Below, in pieces: positions 10,001-19,317 of a stretch of 64,000 bases of DNA. The notes under the pieces are model-generated. The model saw only the letters and a program-made list of their open reading frames with translations, was not told the origin of the DNA and made no database searches. This DNA is from Stenotrophomonas beteli. Lineage in GTDB: Bacteria > Pseudomonadota > Gammaproteobacteria > Xanthomonadales > Xanthomonadaceae. Each line of letters begins with the position of its first letter. Positions within the stretch are counted from its first letter, which is position 1. Location: positions 40,788 to 104,787 of the forward strand of contig NZ_LLXV01000057.1 in NCBI RefSeq assembly GCF_001431665.1. Reading direction: 5' to 3'. Made by a program: the position numbers and the translations under genes.

Positions 10001-10014
10001 TTGATCACGATCAA
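10001..10014. promoter_or_regulatory. Perfect FNR/Anr-type box upstream of adhP
   Basis: TTGATCACGATCAA matches the FNR consensus TTGAT-N4-ATCAA exactly. Its centre is 64 bp upstream of the adhP start codon, and a CATTCT -10-like hexamer (minus strand, 9973-9978) lies about 32 bp from the centre. That geometry fits class II activation by an FNR-family regulator. Confidence 0.7.
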
Positions 10015-10039
10015 ACCTTTGAAGATCCGTGCGCCGGGT

Positions 10040-10678
10040 TCAGCTGGCCAGCACCGAGGCCTCGCGGGCGAGGCGCTCGATGGCCTCCCAGTCGCGGGTC
10101 TGCAGCAGCGCCGGCGTGGTCAACCACGAGCCACCCACGCACAGCACGTTGGGCAGGTGCAGGAACTGCGGCGCGGTCTGCGCGCTGATGCCGCCGGTCG
10201 GGCAGAAGCGCACGTCGGCGAACGGACCGTGCCAGGCCGCCAGCAGTGCAGCGCCACCGGCCTGCACCGCCGGGAAGAACTTGAAGGTGTCGTGGCCATG
10301 CTCCAGGCCCAGGATCAGGTCCGAGGCGGTGGCGGCACCAGGCAGGTATGGCAGGTCGGCATCGCGCGCGGCCGCATACAGCGCCGGCGTGGCGCCGGGG
10401 GACACCGCGAAACGCGCGCCGGCCTGCTTCGCCGCCTGCATCTGCGTGGCGTTGAGCACGGTGCCCGCGCCGATGACCGCATCGGGCACGGCCTCGACCA
10501 TCGCCTTGATCGCATCCAGCGCCTGCGGCGTGCGCAGGGTCACTTCGATCACCGGCAGGCCGCCACGGAACAGCGCCTGGGCCACGTTGACCGCTTCGTT
10601 CACATCTTCGGGGGTGTACACCGGGATCACCGGTGCCAGCTTCAAGACTGCGCGTACGCGCGGATCAGCGGCGGACAT
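10040..10678 (-). CDS. eda: KDPG aldolase (2-dehydro-3-deoxyphosphogluconate aldolase)
   Basis: Class I aldolase of 212 residues that splits 2-keto-3-deoxy-6-phosphogluconate into pyruvate and glyceraldehyde 3-phosphate. The Schiff-base lysine is Lys133 in TFKFFPA and the catalytic glutamate is Glu45 in PVIEVTLRT; both match the residue numbers known for E. coli Eda. The gene overlaps the upstream kinase gene by 14 bp, so kinase and aldolase are translationally coupled and carry out the last two steps of uronate breakdown in this locus. A second eda may exist elsewhere for the Entner-Doudoroff pathway, which cannot be seen here. Confidence 0.95.
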   Translation of the reverse strand: MSAADPRVRAVLKLAPVIPVYTPEDVNEAVNVAQALFRGGLPVIEVTLRTPQALDAIKAMVEAVPDAVIGAGTVLNATQMQAAKQAGARFAVSPGATPALYAAARDADLPYLPGAATASDLILGLEHGHDTFKFFPAVQAGGAALLAAWHGPFADVRFCPTGGISAQTAPQFLHLPNVLCVGGSWLTTPALLQTRDWEAIERLAREASVLAS

Positions 10679-11684
10679 CGAATCGCTCCTCGCCCATCAG
10701 GGCCAGCACGTCAGCTTCGCTGACAGGATTGAAATCGCCGGGGATGGAGTGCTTCAGCGCCCCGGCGGCCAGGCCGAACCGCACGGTGGCGTCGGCATCA
10801 AGGCCGGACAGGATGCCATGCAGGATGCCGGCCGCGAAGGCATCACCGCCACCGATGCGGTCGACGATGCCCTGCAGATGACGCAGTGGGGCCTGTGCGC
10901 GCGTTCCGTCGCAACCCAGCAACACAGCGCCCAGCGCATGGTGGTCCACGCTCAGCACCTGCCGCTGCGTGCAGGCCATCCACTGCAGTTGCGGAAAGGC
11001 ACTGAAAGCGGCGGCAGCGGCCGCGTCGATCCGCTCCATCAGGTCCGGCTGCGTGAAGCGGGTGCCCAGTACGACCTCCATGTCGCGGTGGTCGGCGAAC
11101 ACGATGTCGGCCTGCGCGAACAGTTCGCGCAATACCGCCTGCGCATCGCCTCCCCAGCGCTGCCAGAGGCGGGGCCGGAAATTGCCGTCGAAGGAGACGC
11201 GGACACCGGCCTGCCTTGCCGCGCGCGCCGCCGTCAGCGTGGCCGCCGCCACGTGCGGGCCCAACGCCGGGCTGACACCGGAGACGTGCAGCCACTGCGC
11301 GTCCTGCAACAGCGCTGGCCAGTCGTAGTCGGCTGCAGTGCTGCGCGCGAACGCCGAATCCGCGCGGTCGTAGACCACTTCGCTCGCGCGCTGTACCGCG
11401 CCGGTGGTGAGGAAGTACAGGCCCATGCGGCCCTCGGCGTCCTCGCGCACACCGCGCGTATCCACGCCGTGCCGCCGCAGTTCACCCAGTACATGCGCCC
11501 CCAGCGGATTGCCGGCCACGGTGCTGATCATGGCAACCTGATGTCCAAGCCGGGACAGCGAGACACCCACGTTGGCTTCGGCCCCTCCCACATGAACCTG
11601 AAGCTGCGGCGACTGCAGCAGCAGTTCGTTGCCGGGGGCACCCAAGCGCAGCAACAACTCTCCAAAGCACACGATACGACCCAT
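10665..11684 (-). CDS. kdgK: 2-dehydro-3-deoxygluconokinase
   Basis: PfkB-family sugar kinase (339 residues) that phosphorylates 2-keto-3-deoxygluconate to KDPG. It starts MGRIVCFGELLLRLGAPG, the typical PfkB opening, and carries the C-terminal IGGGDAFAAGILHG motif with the catalytic aspartate. The start at 11684 was chosen because GGAG sits 7 bases upstream and because the 12 extra codons of the longer frame do not resemble the family. It forms an operon with eda. The divergent upstream region holds two copies of the putative uronate-regulon operator. Confidence 0.94.
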   Translation of the reverse strand: MGRIVCFGELLLRLGAPGNELLLQSPQLQVHVGGAEANVGVSLSRLGHQVAMISTVAGNPLGAHVLGELRRHGVDTRGVREDAEGRMGLYFLTTGAVQRASEVVYDRADSAFARSTAADYDWPALLQDAQWLHVSGVSPALGPHVAAATLTAARAARQAGVRVSFDGNFRPRLWQRWGGDAQAVLRELFAQADIVFADHRDMEVVLGTRFTQPDLMERIDAAAAAAFSAFPQLQWMACTQRQVLSVDHHALGAVLLGCDGTRAQAPLRHLQGIVDRIGGGDAFAAGILHGILSGLDADATVRFGLAAGALKHSIPGDFNPVSEADVLALMGEERFDVRR

Positions 11685-11758
11685 CTCAGCTCCTTCACGC
11701 GTGCCACCAGCATGGGACACTGCATGGCGTGTAAGTGGACCACGCGAGGGCGTGGCGA

Positions 11759-11776
11759 TTGGCTAGCGGTGTCATT
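11759..11776. promoter_or_regulatory. Putative LacI-type operator, copy 1 (kdgK side)
   Basis: TTGGCTAGCGGTGTCATT contains the reverse complement of the conserved 9-mer ATGACACCG at 11767-11775. It differs at one base of 18 from the copy at 11906-11923, exactly 147 bp away in the same orientation. Confidence 0.65.
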
Positions 11777-11905
11777 CTAGACCGAAGACGCCTTGAGGGC
11801 GCTTGGGCACTATGTCGAAACCTTTGTCCTGCAAGCGTCTTGGAGACATTGCAAATCTGTTGCGGTGCAAGATGCCCGATCCCGGTGGTGCTGCTAACGT
11901 CGGTT

Positions 11906-11923
11906 TTGACTAGCGGTGTCATT
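11906..11923. promoter_or_regulatory. Putative LacI-type operator, copy 2 (receptor side)
   Basis: TTGACTAGCGGTGTCATT lies 46 bp upstream of the TonB receptor start codon. It is the near-identical partner of copy 1 and probably controls the receptor and the following secreted enzyme. Confidence 0.65.
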
Positions 11924-11968
11924 TCGCCGCGCAGCTGCGATACCAGACCTTTGGGAGAGGGGAAAGGC

Positions 11969-14719
11969 ATGCAATCTCGGATCCATGGAAAAAAGACACC
12001 GGTTACCTTGCTGGCCCTGGGGGTGGGACTCGCCCTGTCCACCAGCGCGGCCGCCCAGCAGCAGACCGCTACCGACCTGGACACGGTGAACGTCACAGGC
12101 TATCGCGCCAGTGTCGAAAAGGCGCTGGACATCAAGCGCGGCGAGGCCGGCGTGGTCGATGCCATCGTCGCCGAAGACATCGGCAAGTTTCCCGACCTCA
12201 ATCTGGCCGAATCGCTGCAGCGCATTCCGGGCGTGGTGATCACACGCGAAGCCGGCGAAGGCCGCAACATCTCGGTGCGCGGCCTGGGCCCGGATTTCAC
12301 CCGCGTGCGCATCAATGGGATGGAAGCGCTGACCACCGTCGGCGCCGGTGACCAGAGCGGCGGTACCAACCGCGGCCGCGGTTTCGACTTCAACGTGTTT
12401 GCCTCGGACCTGTTCTCGCAGCTGGTGGTGCGCAAGACCGCCTCGGCCGACGTCGAGGAAGGCTCGCTGGGTGCCACGGTCGACCTGCGCACCGCGCGCC
12501 CGTTCGACTACGACGGCTTCACCTTCGCCGCAAGCGGCCAGGCCGGCTACAACCAGATGGCCGAAAAGGCCGACCCGCGGCTGGCCGCGCTGGTCTCCAA
12601 CACCTTCGCTGATGGTACCTTCGGCGCCCTCCTGTCGGTGGCCTACTCCGAGCGCCAGGCGCTGGAGGAAGGCTCCAACACCGGCCGCTGGGCCAACGGC
12701 CCGAGCAATGGCAACTTCGCTGCGTCATCGCCGTTCGCCGCCGCACGCGCCGCCGATGTATTCCACCCGCGCTTCCCGCGCTACGTGCAGATGGAACACG
12801 AGCAGAAGCGCCTGGGCGTGACCGGCTCGCTGCAGTGGAAGCCGAGCGACGCCAGTGAAATATCGCTGGACATGCTGTACTCGAAGATCGATGCCACCCG
12901 CGACGAGCGGTACATCGAAGCGATTTCCTTCAGCCGTGGCAGCAGCAGCACCCCGCGCCTGGTCGGCAAGCCGAGCACCATCGTCAGGAACGGCGAGATC
13001 CGCAACGGCGCGCTGCTGTACGGTGAATTCGACAACGTCGACATCCGTACCGAGAACCGCCACGACGAGTGGAGCACCGAGTTCAAGCAGATCAGCCTGA
13101 ACGGCCAGCACCGTTTCGGCGACGACTTCACCGTGTCCGGCAAGCTGGGCATCTCGCGCTCCAGGCACGAGAACCCGGTGCAGACCACAGTCATCATGGA
13201 CAAGTACGACGTCAAGGGCTACAGCTACGACTACCGTGGCAACAGCCGCTTCCCGATCCTCAACTACGGCATCGACCCGACCGACCCCAACGGTTGGGAA
13301 CTGGCGGAAATCCGCCTGCGCCCGCAGTACGTGGACAACGACTTCGATACCGGCCAGATCGACTTCAACTGGAACATCAGCCCCGGCTTCCGCCTGAAGG
13401 GCGGCGTGCTGGCCAAGGACTACACGTTCAAGACCACCGAACTGCGCCGTGCCAGCGAACTGGCCGTGCCGACCTTCGCCAGCGGCAGCAGGATCGTGCC
13501 CGTGGACATGATCAACCAGGCCGGCCTGAAGGGCATCAATGGCAATCCGTCCAACTGGGTGGTGCCGAACCTGGATGCAATCGCCGACCAGTTCGACATC
13601 TACAGCAACAGCGGCATCTATGCCGTCGCGCCGCGCGCCAACAACGTGCGCAGCGTGGAAGAGAAGGACCGTGGTGCCTACCTGATGGGCGAGTTCAGCA
13701 CCGAAATCGGCTCGCTGCCGCTGTCGGGCAACTTCGGCGTGCGCTACGTGCGCACCAGGCAGACCTCCACCGGGCTGTCGACGCTGGCCAGTGGTACCAC
13801 CGCCACCACCGCCACCCGAACCTACGATGACACCCTGCCCTCGTTCAACCTGGTGGCCGAAGTCACGCCCGATTTCCTGATCCGCCTGGGTGCGGCCAAG
13901 GTCATGACCCGCCCGGGCCTGGGCAGCCTGACGCCGGGTGCAACCGTGGCCGTGGCCGGTGGTGCGCGCACCATCTCCAGCGGCAATCCCAACCTGGACC
14001 CGACGCGCGCCACCAATGTCGACCTGGGCTTCGAGTGGTACTTCGCCGAAGGAGCGATGGCGGGCCTGGGCCTGTTCTACAAGGATATCGAGACCTCGGT
14101 GCAGACCCTGCGCGAGAACCGCCCGTACACCGACAGCGGCCTGCCTGCCGAACTGCTGACCGGTACCGGCGCCTCGCCCACCGACGACTTCACCTTTACC
14201 CGGCCAGTCAATACCCCCGGCGGTGAGCTGTACGGCGCCGAGGCGAACTATACCCAGCCCTTCACTTTCCTGCCGGGCAAGTGGTCGAACCTGGGCGTGC
14301 AGCTGAACTACACCTGGGTCGAATCGAAGATCCAGTACATCAACTCGGCTGGCCAGCCGGTGATGAAGAACGATCTGCTGGGCCTGTCCAAGTCGTCATG
14401 GAACGCAACGCTGTTCTACGAAGGCGAGACCTTCGCTGGCCGCGTCTCCGCCACCAACCGCGATGACTACCTCACCCAGGTGCCCGGTCAGGAAACCGGC
14501 TTCAACCTGGACGGCTACCACGGCATGACCGGCACCACGGTCATTGATGCGTCCATCCGCTACAAGATCAGCGACCAGCTGGAACTGAGCCTGGAAGGCA
14601 TCAACCTGACCAACGAAGCCTCGGATGAATGGGTGTACTCGCCCGCCACCGGCCGCCTGCCACTCCAGTACACCGAAACCGGCCGCCAGTTCCTGCTGGG
14701 CGTGCGCTACAAGTTCTGA
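11969..14719 (+). CDS. TonB-dependent receptor of the uronate polysaccharide locus
   Basis: A 916-residue outer-membrane receptor with a signal peptide (about 1-30, ending SAAAQQQ), a plug starting near residue 50 and a long barrel closing with GVRYKF. The plug sequence DIGKFPDLNLAESLQRIPGV is typical of large carbohydrate-associated TonB receptors common in Xanthomonadaceae. The start at 11969 has a GGGAGAGG-type ribosome-binding site and a clear signal peptide. A 138-bp gap separates it from the large secreted protein downstream. Position, divergence from kdgK-eda and the upstream operators indicate that it takes up oligosaccharides released by the secreted enzymes of this locus; the exact ligand is unknown. 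Confidence 0.9.
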   Translation: MQSRIHGKKTPVTLLALGVGLALSTSAAAQQQTATDLDTVNVTGYRASVEKALDIKRGEAGVVDAIVAEDIGKFPDLNLAESLQRIPGVVITREAGEGRNISVRGLGPDFTRVRINGMEALTTVGAGDQSGGTNRGRGFDFNVFASDLFSQLVVRKTASADVEEGSLGATVDLRTARPFDYDGFTFAASGQAGYNQMAEKADPRLAALVSNTFADGTFGALLSVAYSERQALEEGSNTGRWANGPSNGNFAASSPFAAARAADVFHPRFPRYVQMEHEQKRLGVTGSLQWKPSDASEISLDMLYSKIDATRDERYIEAISFSRGSSSTPRLVGKPSTIVRNGEIRNGALLYGEFDNVDIRTENRHDEWSTEFKQISLNGQHRFGDDFTVSGKLGISRSRHENPVQTTVIMDKYDVKGYSYDYRGNSRFPILNYGIDPTDPNGWELAEIRLRPQYVDNDFDTGQIDFNWNISPGFRLKGGVLAKDYTFKTTELRRASELAVPTFASGSRIVPVDMINQAGLKGINGNPSNWVVPNLDAIADQFDIYSNSGIYAVAPRANNVRSVEEKDRGAYLMGEFSTEIGSLPLSGNFGVRYVRTRQTSTGLSTLASGTTATTATRTYDDTLPSFNLVAEVTPDFLIRLGAAKVMTRPGLGSLTPGATVAVAGGARTISSGNPNLDPTRATNVDLGFEWYFAEGAMAGLGLFYKDIETSVQTLRENRPYTDSGLPAELLTGTGASPTDDFTFTRPVNTPGGELYGAEANYTQPFTFLPGKWSNLGVQLNYTWVESKIQYINSAGQPVMKNDLLGLSKSSWNATLFYEGETFAGRVSATNRDDYLTQVPGQETGFNLDGYHGMTGTTVIDASIRYKISDQLELSLEGINLTNEASDEWVYSPATGRLPLQYTETGRQFLLGVRYKF

Positions 14720-14857
14720 GCAACGCCGGCGGCGCGTGCCGATACGCGCCGCGGTTCGCCATGACCGCTGCTGCGCCGCAAGGTGCCGCTGCGGCGTGGC
14801 CTTGCTACGGTCCGGCGGCCCGCCGCCGGCCGTCGCCCGTTGAAAGGAAATGTCTCC

Positions 14858-17800
14858 ATGCCGCACCGCACGACCGTGTTCCGCTGCCTGCTGCTGGCAG
14901 TGGCCCTGGCTGCAGGCCCCGCGACGGCCGCCGCCGATGTCCCCACCCTGCTCTTCCATGTGGATGCCAATCACGGCCTGCAGGCCGTGACCGCTCACGG
15001 TGAGGCCGTAGCGAACTTTCGCGACAAGGTCGCGGTGGTCGACGATGGCGAGCATGGCAAGGCCATCCAATGGGAAGACGACGGCGTGCTTGCCTGGGAT
15101 GCGCCGGGCAACATTCTGGCCCAGCGCGGCACGCTGGCTTTCGACTGGCGTTCACGCTACGCGGTGGGTGAAGCGCCGTTCGTGATCTTCCGCGTCGGCT
15201 ACGCCGACCACAGCAGCTGGGACATGGCCTGGCTGCGCATCGACTGGAACGGGCATGGCTTCGATGCCTTCGTCACCGATGCCAACCTGGCACGCACCCG
15301 CGTGTCGTTCCGCATGGATGCACTGCCGCGCCCCGACCAGTGGTTGCACCTGGCCTTTGCCTGGGACGAGGACCAGGGCGTGCGCCTGTTCATCGATGGC
15401 CGCGAAGTGGCGCGCGCGCAGGCCACCGGCGATTACGATGCCGCGCTGGACCAGCTTGGCCTGGCCGGTCGGGTGATGGCGCCGTACCAGGTGCAGAGCC
15501 GCTACAACTTCCTGCGTGGCAGCGATTTCCAGCACATCCGGGTCTACGACCGCATGCTGGATGTGCCAGCGGTGGCAGCGCTGGCTCGCGGGCGCGAACC
15601 GGCCAGCGCCGTGGGGGTTGCCGATGGCACGCGCGCCTGGCGCCACCGCTTCGGCTGGGAAGGGGCTGCACCCCCGGCGGTGGCGGCGGGCGGCACCCGC
15701 ATCCGCAAGATCGAACTCGCCGACACCCGTGACCTGAAGGCGTGGATGTGGAAGGCCACCGATGGCATCGCCGAAACCACCTGGCCGGGCGTCTACAACC
15801 GCTCGCGCCTGCCCGGCCGCAATGACTACTTCCAGCTTCCGGACTGGAACACCTATGTGGAAGGCGGCCAGCACCTGGACCTGACCCTGCCGGCCACCGA
15901 AACGGTGAACCGGGTGGAGATCCGTGGTGCGGCCTTCGGCACCCTCTCCCACGGGCCCGACGCCGGACATGCCACCGACGTGCTGGTCACGCGCCCGCGC
16001 GGCGTGGTGCGCAGCGTCGACGACATTGCCGCACAGCGCGGCGGCGTGCTGCGCTTCAGCAACGTCGAGCAGGAAACACCGATCCAGGAAATCTGGGCCT
16101 ACCACGTGAGCGAGGGCGGCGAGCCGGAAGGCACGGTGAAGCAGACCTACATCATCGACAGCCACGCGCTGCCCGACTACACCAACCTGGACGCATTGCG
16201 CCGCTACATCGATGGACGTTTCCCGGCCGCCGAACGCAGCACGGTGATGGCGCTGCCGAAGGGCGCCGGTTCCCGCCGCCGGGATGCCGGCACCCTGCCT
16301 GCGCATCCGCGGCCCATCGTGCACGTGCTGATCCCTTCCGGGGTGGGCGATGCACCCGCCAACCAGCCGCTGATCCGCAGCTGGGCCTACAGCTGGGAGA
16401 ACATGCACGACGGCCTGGACGGCGTGGCCATCGACCTTCCCGCGCTCAACCTGCCGCCCACCCACGATGGGCTGATCCCGCTGAACATCCGCATCAAGGA
16501 TCCGATCTGGCCGGCGCGCGACATGATCGACGTATCGGTGTCGGTGCCACCAGGGCAGAAACGCACGCTGTGGCTGGACCTGCGCGATCGCATCCTCACC
16601 CCGGACAGCCTGTGGCTGAGCATCGCCTCGGCCGCACCGGGCTTCGATGCCGATGCCCTCGACGGTGCGCAGGTCCGGCTGGTGTTCAAGCCGCGTGCCG
16701 ACGCGCTGAGGGAGCACGTGGCCGACCGCTTCAACCAGGTCCGCGACAACTGGGGTTTCCTGGTGGAGGAGCACACCACGTCCAAGCGCCAGCGACTGTA
16801 CGCGCGCGTGTATGCGGACCTGAGCGACCTGCTGCGGGTGGACCCGGACCATGAACTCGGCCGCCTGTACTGGAACTACATCAGCTACAACAGCCAGGGC
16901 CGACCGCCCTACACGGCACCCGCCGTGCCCAGGGGCGTGCCGGCGTGGGCGTTCAACCAAGTGCAGGACCTGGCGCAGGTGCGGCAGTTCGTTGACTGGT
17001 GGATCGATGAACGGCAGGTGGCCTACGGGGATTTCGGCGGTGGCATCTCCGACGATTCCGACCTGACCCAGCAGTGGCCGGGGCTGGCCCTGATGGGTGT
17101 GCAGCCGGATCGATTGAACGCCTCGCTGACCGCGCTGTCCGATGCGGTGTACCGCAACGGCATGTTCAGCAACGGCTTGAGCACCATCGAGACCGACGAG
17201 CTGCATTCCTATGAGGAAGGCATCAACACCAACAGCGCCATGCTCTACCTCAACTGGGGCGATCCGCTGACGCTGGAACGCCTGATGGAAACGGTGAAGG
17301 CCTTCGACGAGCGCATCATCCTGCGCAACCCGCAGGGCCACCTGCTGTTTTCCAGCAACTGGTTCGGCGGCAACAAGGTCTACCGCGAACCGAACTGGCA
17401 GTGGCAGAAGCCGTATTCTTTCCCGGTGCTGCACCCGGCGTTCCTGCTGGGCCAGTACAACGCCGATCCCACCGGCCGCGCGCTGGTGATCGGCCTGGCC
17501 GATGGCTATCTGGCCCACGCAGGCAAGGACGACAAGGGACGCTTCACCCTGCCCAACGAGATCAACTGGGCCAGCGGTGCCACCCGCGGCGGCGAGTTGA
17601 ACAACGGCTCCGGCAGTGGCGACACGATGCACACATTCTGGGCGGCGTGGCGCTGGAGCGGCGATGCGAAGTACCTGCAGGCACTGGACTACCGCGTGGC
17701 TCGTGGCGGCCCGGGCGCACTGGCCAACCTGGGCGAGAACGTCGTGGACGTACTGGGCCGGCAACAGGACTGGTATCCGCTGCTGCGCGCCGAGGCGGAC

Positions 17801-18661
17801 GCGGGAAAAACCGGCTTCGCCAGCCTGATGGCCTGGCAGGCCAGCGGCGACAGGTCATACATCGCCGCCCTGCATGCCGACGGCCTGCAGGCGAAAGTGC
17901 AGCGCGCGTACATGAACACCGAGGGCCACTGGTGGTCCGACCGCGTGGAAGCGCCCAGTGAATTCCTGCAGCGCGCACGCCTGGGTGGCGTTGCGCTGAA
18001 GCGCAACCAGAGTTGGCCCGGTCACGCCGTCAGCTGGCGCTTCGACCGCGAGGGAGCGGCCGAACAGGTCGCCCTGCTGGTGCATGCGCCGTCGCGTGAA
18101 CGTTTCACCGTTACCAGCTACAACCTGGGCACGCGCACCATCGGCGCCGACATGACCGGCTGGAACGTGGCCAGCGGGACCTGGCGGATACGCAGCGGCG
18201 TGGATGCCGATGGCGATGGCCACATCGACGGCACGCCCGCCGAACGCCGCGTGCAGCTGGAAACCAGCGCTTCGGTAGCGCTGCAGTTCCGTCCCGGGCG
18301 TACCGAGGTGTTCGAGTTCGAACGCGTGTCCGAGGGAACACCGGTGGAAACACGGCCGGACCTGGGCGTGGGTCGCGGCGACGTACGCATCGACGGCAGC
18401 CAGCTGCAGGTGACCGTGCACAGCCTGGGCCATGTCGGCACCGGCGTGGGCGTAGCAATGCTGGAAGACGCGCGCGGTCGCGAGATCGCCCGCACGGACG
18501 TGCCGGCGCTGGGCGCACCCAGTGACCTGCAGCCGAAGACCGTGCAGGTCCGGTTGCCGTTGCCGGCCGGCGACCGCAGCGGCCTGCGCGTGCGCGTGGC
18601 GCTGGCCGACGGTGGCGAGGAAGTGACCCGGCTCAACAACGTGGTCGGCGTGCCACGATGA
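14858..18661 (+). CDS. Large secreted multidomain protein, candidate novel polysaccharide-degrading enzyme
   Basis: The predicted 1,267-residue protein has a signal peptide (about 1-26). Residues about 30-235 look like a LamG/concanavalin-type jellyroll (LAFAWDEDQGVRLFIDGRE). Residues about 275-430 form a beta-rich region that may bind carbohydrate. Residues about 650-1030 are helix-rich with many aromatic residues (YNSQGRPPY, GDFGGGISDDSD, DELHSYEEGINTNS, ELNNGSGSGDTMHTFWAAW), reminiscent of alpha/alpha-toroid lyases or hydrolases. A CARDB-like immunoglobulin domain ends the protein. I recognise no catalytic family signature. It follows the TonB receptor in a uronate-catabolism locus that lacks any known lyase, so it is the best candidate for the depolymerase. 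The start was set by the GAAAGGA site and the signal peptide. Confidence 0.8.
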   Translation: MPHRTTVFRCLLLAVALAAGPATAAADVPTLLFHVDANHGLQAVTAHGEAVANFRDKVAVVDDGEHGKAIQWEDDGVLAWDAPGNILAQRGTLAFDWRSRYAVGEAPFVIFRVGYADHSSWDMAWLRIDWNGHGFDAFVTDANLARTRVSFRMDALPRPDQWLHLAFAWDEDQGVRLFIDGREVARAQATGDYDAALDQLGLAGRVMAPYQVQSRYNFLRGSDFQHIRVYDRMLDVPAVAALARGREPASAVGVADGTRAWRHRFGWEGAAPPAVAAGGTRIRKIELADTRDLKAWMWKATDGIAETTWPGVYNRSRLPGRNDYFQLPDWNTYVEGGQHLDLTLPATETVNRVEIRGAAFGTLSHGPDAGHATDVLVTRPRGVVRSVDDIAAQRGGVLRFSNVEQETPIQEIWAYHVSEGGEPEGTVKQTYIIDSHALPDYTNLDALRRYIDGRFPAAERSTVMALPKGAGSRRRDAGTLPAHPRPIVHVLIPSGVGDAPANQPLIRSWAYSWENMHDGLDGVAIDLPALNLPPTHDGLIPLNIRIKDPIWPARDMIDVSVSVPPGQKRTLWLDLRDRILTPDSLWLSIASAAPGFDADALDGAQVRLVFKPRADALREHVADRFNQVRDNWGFLVEEHTTSKRQRLYARVYADLSDLLRVDPDHELGRLYWNYISYNSQGRPPYTAPAVPRGVPAWAFNQVQDLAQVRQFVDWWIDERQVAYGDFGGGISDDSDLTQQWPGLALMGVQPDRLNASLTALSDAVYRNGMFSNGLSTIETDELHSYEEGINTNSAMLYLNWGDPLTLERLMETVKAFDERIILRNPQGHLLFSSNWFGGNKVYREPNWQWQKPYSFPVLHPAFLLGQYNADPTGRALVIGLADGYLAHAGKDDKGRFTLPNEINWASGATRGGELNNGSGSGDTMHTFWAAWRWSGDAKYLQALDYRVARGGPGALANLGENVVDVLGRQQDWYPLLRAEADAGKTGFASLMAWQASGDRSYIAALHADGLQAKVQRAYMNTEGHWWSDRVEAPSEFLQRARLGGVALKRNQSWPGHAVSWRFDREGAAEQVALLVHAPSRERFTVTSYNLGTRTIGADMTGWNVASGTWRIRSGVDADGDGHIDGTPAERRVQLETSASVALQFRPGRTEVFEFERVSEGTPVETRPDLGVGRGDVRIDGSQLQVTVHSLGHVGTGVGVAMLEDARGREIARTDVPALGAPSDLQPKTVQVRLPLPAGDRSGLRVRVALADGGEEVTRLNNVVGVPR

Positions 18662-18695
18662 TGCCTGCATTACGCCCGGCTTGATCCGGCGCGGG

Positions 18696-19283
18696 TCAGG
18701 ACGCCTCGGTCTCCAGCCGCTTCATCCGGCGCTGGTACCAGCCATCATCCAACGGCTCGAACACCGCGCTGCGTTCCATCACGCCCTCGTAGACGTGCAG
18801 CGACACGGCCACGTCCGCGTCGCTGGCGTTGCACAGCGTGTGGTACTCGTGCGGCGGAATCAGGCTGCCGGCACTACCGCGGTGGCCGTACAGCGTAGGC
18901 TGGGCGGCAAAGCGATGACGTTCGCCATCCTGTTCAATCAGCGCATAGGGAGTGACGATCAGTTCGCCCTGCCAGACACCTTCCACGCACCACATGGCAT
19001 CGTGGTCATGCAGGGGCGTGCCCTGGCCTGGGCCCCAGCACATGGCGATGACGCTGTAGCCCAGGGTCGGGCTGCGGTGCAGTTCACGGCGTGCGTAATG
19101 CCCTTCGACCGGGCGCCGCACGCAGGGGGGCAGCTGGATGGACGGATCGACGATGGCCTCGCGCAGCACCCGCTGCAGCGCACCGGTGATGGCCTCCGGC
19201 GTACCCAGCATCACCGCGGCATCGATCGCAGCGAACAGCCGCTCCCGGCCGGTGAATGACGGTGGCAAGGACATCGTTCCCAT
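18696..19283 (-). CDS. Thiol dioxygenase, cysteine dioxygenase family
   Basis: This 195-residue cupin non-haem iron enzyme probably oxidises a thiol such as cysteine to the sulfinate. The iron ligands appear to be His92, His94 and His148. Cys99 lies five residues after His94 and Tyr165 lies 17 after His148, the same spacing as the Cys-Tyr cross-link pair of mammalian cysteine dioxygenase. Arg66 occupies the place of the carboxylate-binding arginine. The start may be the ATG at 19283 or the one at 19274 (MSLPPSF). A uronate-regulon operator lies about 35-52 bp upstream of the start, so it may be co-regulated with the polysaccharide locus for reasons that are unclear. Confidence 0.85.
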   Translation of the reverse strand: MGTMSLPPSFTGRERLFAAIDAAVMLGTPEAITGALQRVLREAIVDPSIQLPPCVRRPVEGHYARRELHRSPTLGYSVIAMCWGPGQGTPLHDHDAMWCVEGVWQGELIVTPYALIEQDGERHRFAAQPTLYGHRGSAGSLIPPHEYHTLCNASDADVAVSLHVYEGVMERSAVFEPLDDGWYQRRMKRLETEAS

Positions 19284-19317
19284 GTCCCGACTCTAGCCGA
19301 GAGGGGTTAACAGAATG

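Noticed and set aside
13800..13835. Further copy of the uronate operator inside the TonB receptor gene
   Set aside because: The sequence ATGACACCC differs in the last base and lies within coding sequence.
15152..17764. 870-codon open frame antisense to the large secreted protein
   Set aside because: Composition (His, Val, Gln, Arg rich without motifs) is that of an antisense shadow, and the sense strand has a signal peptide and domain structure.
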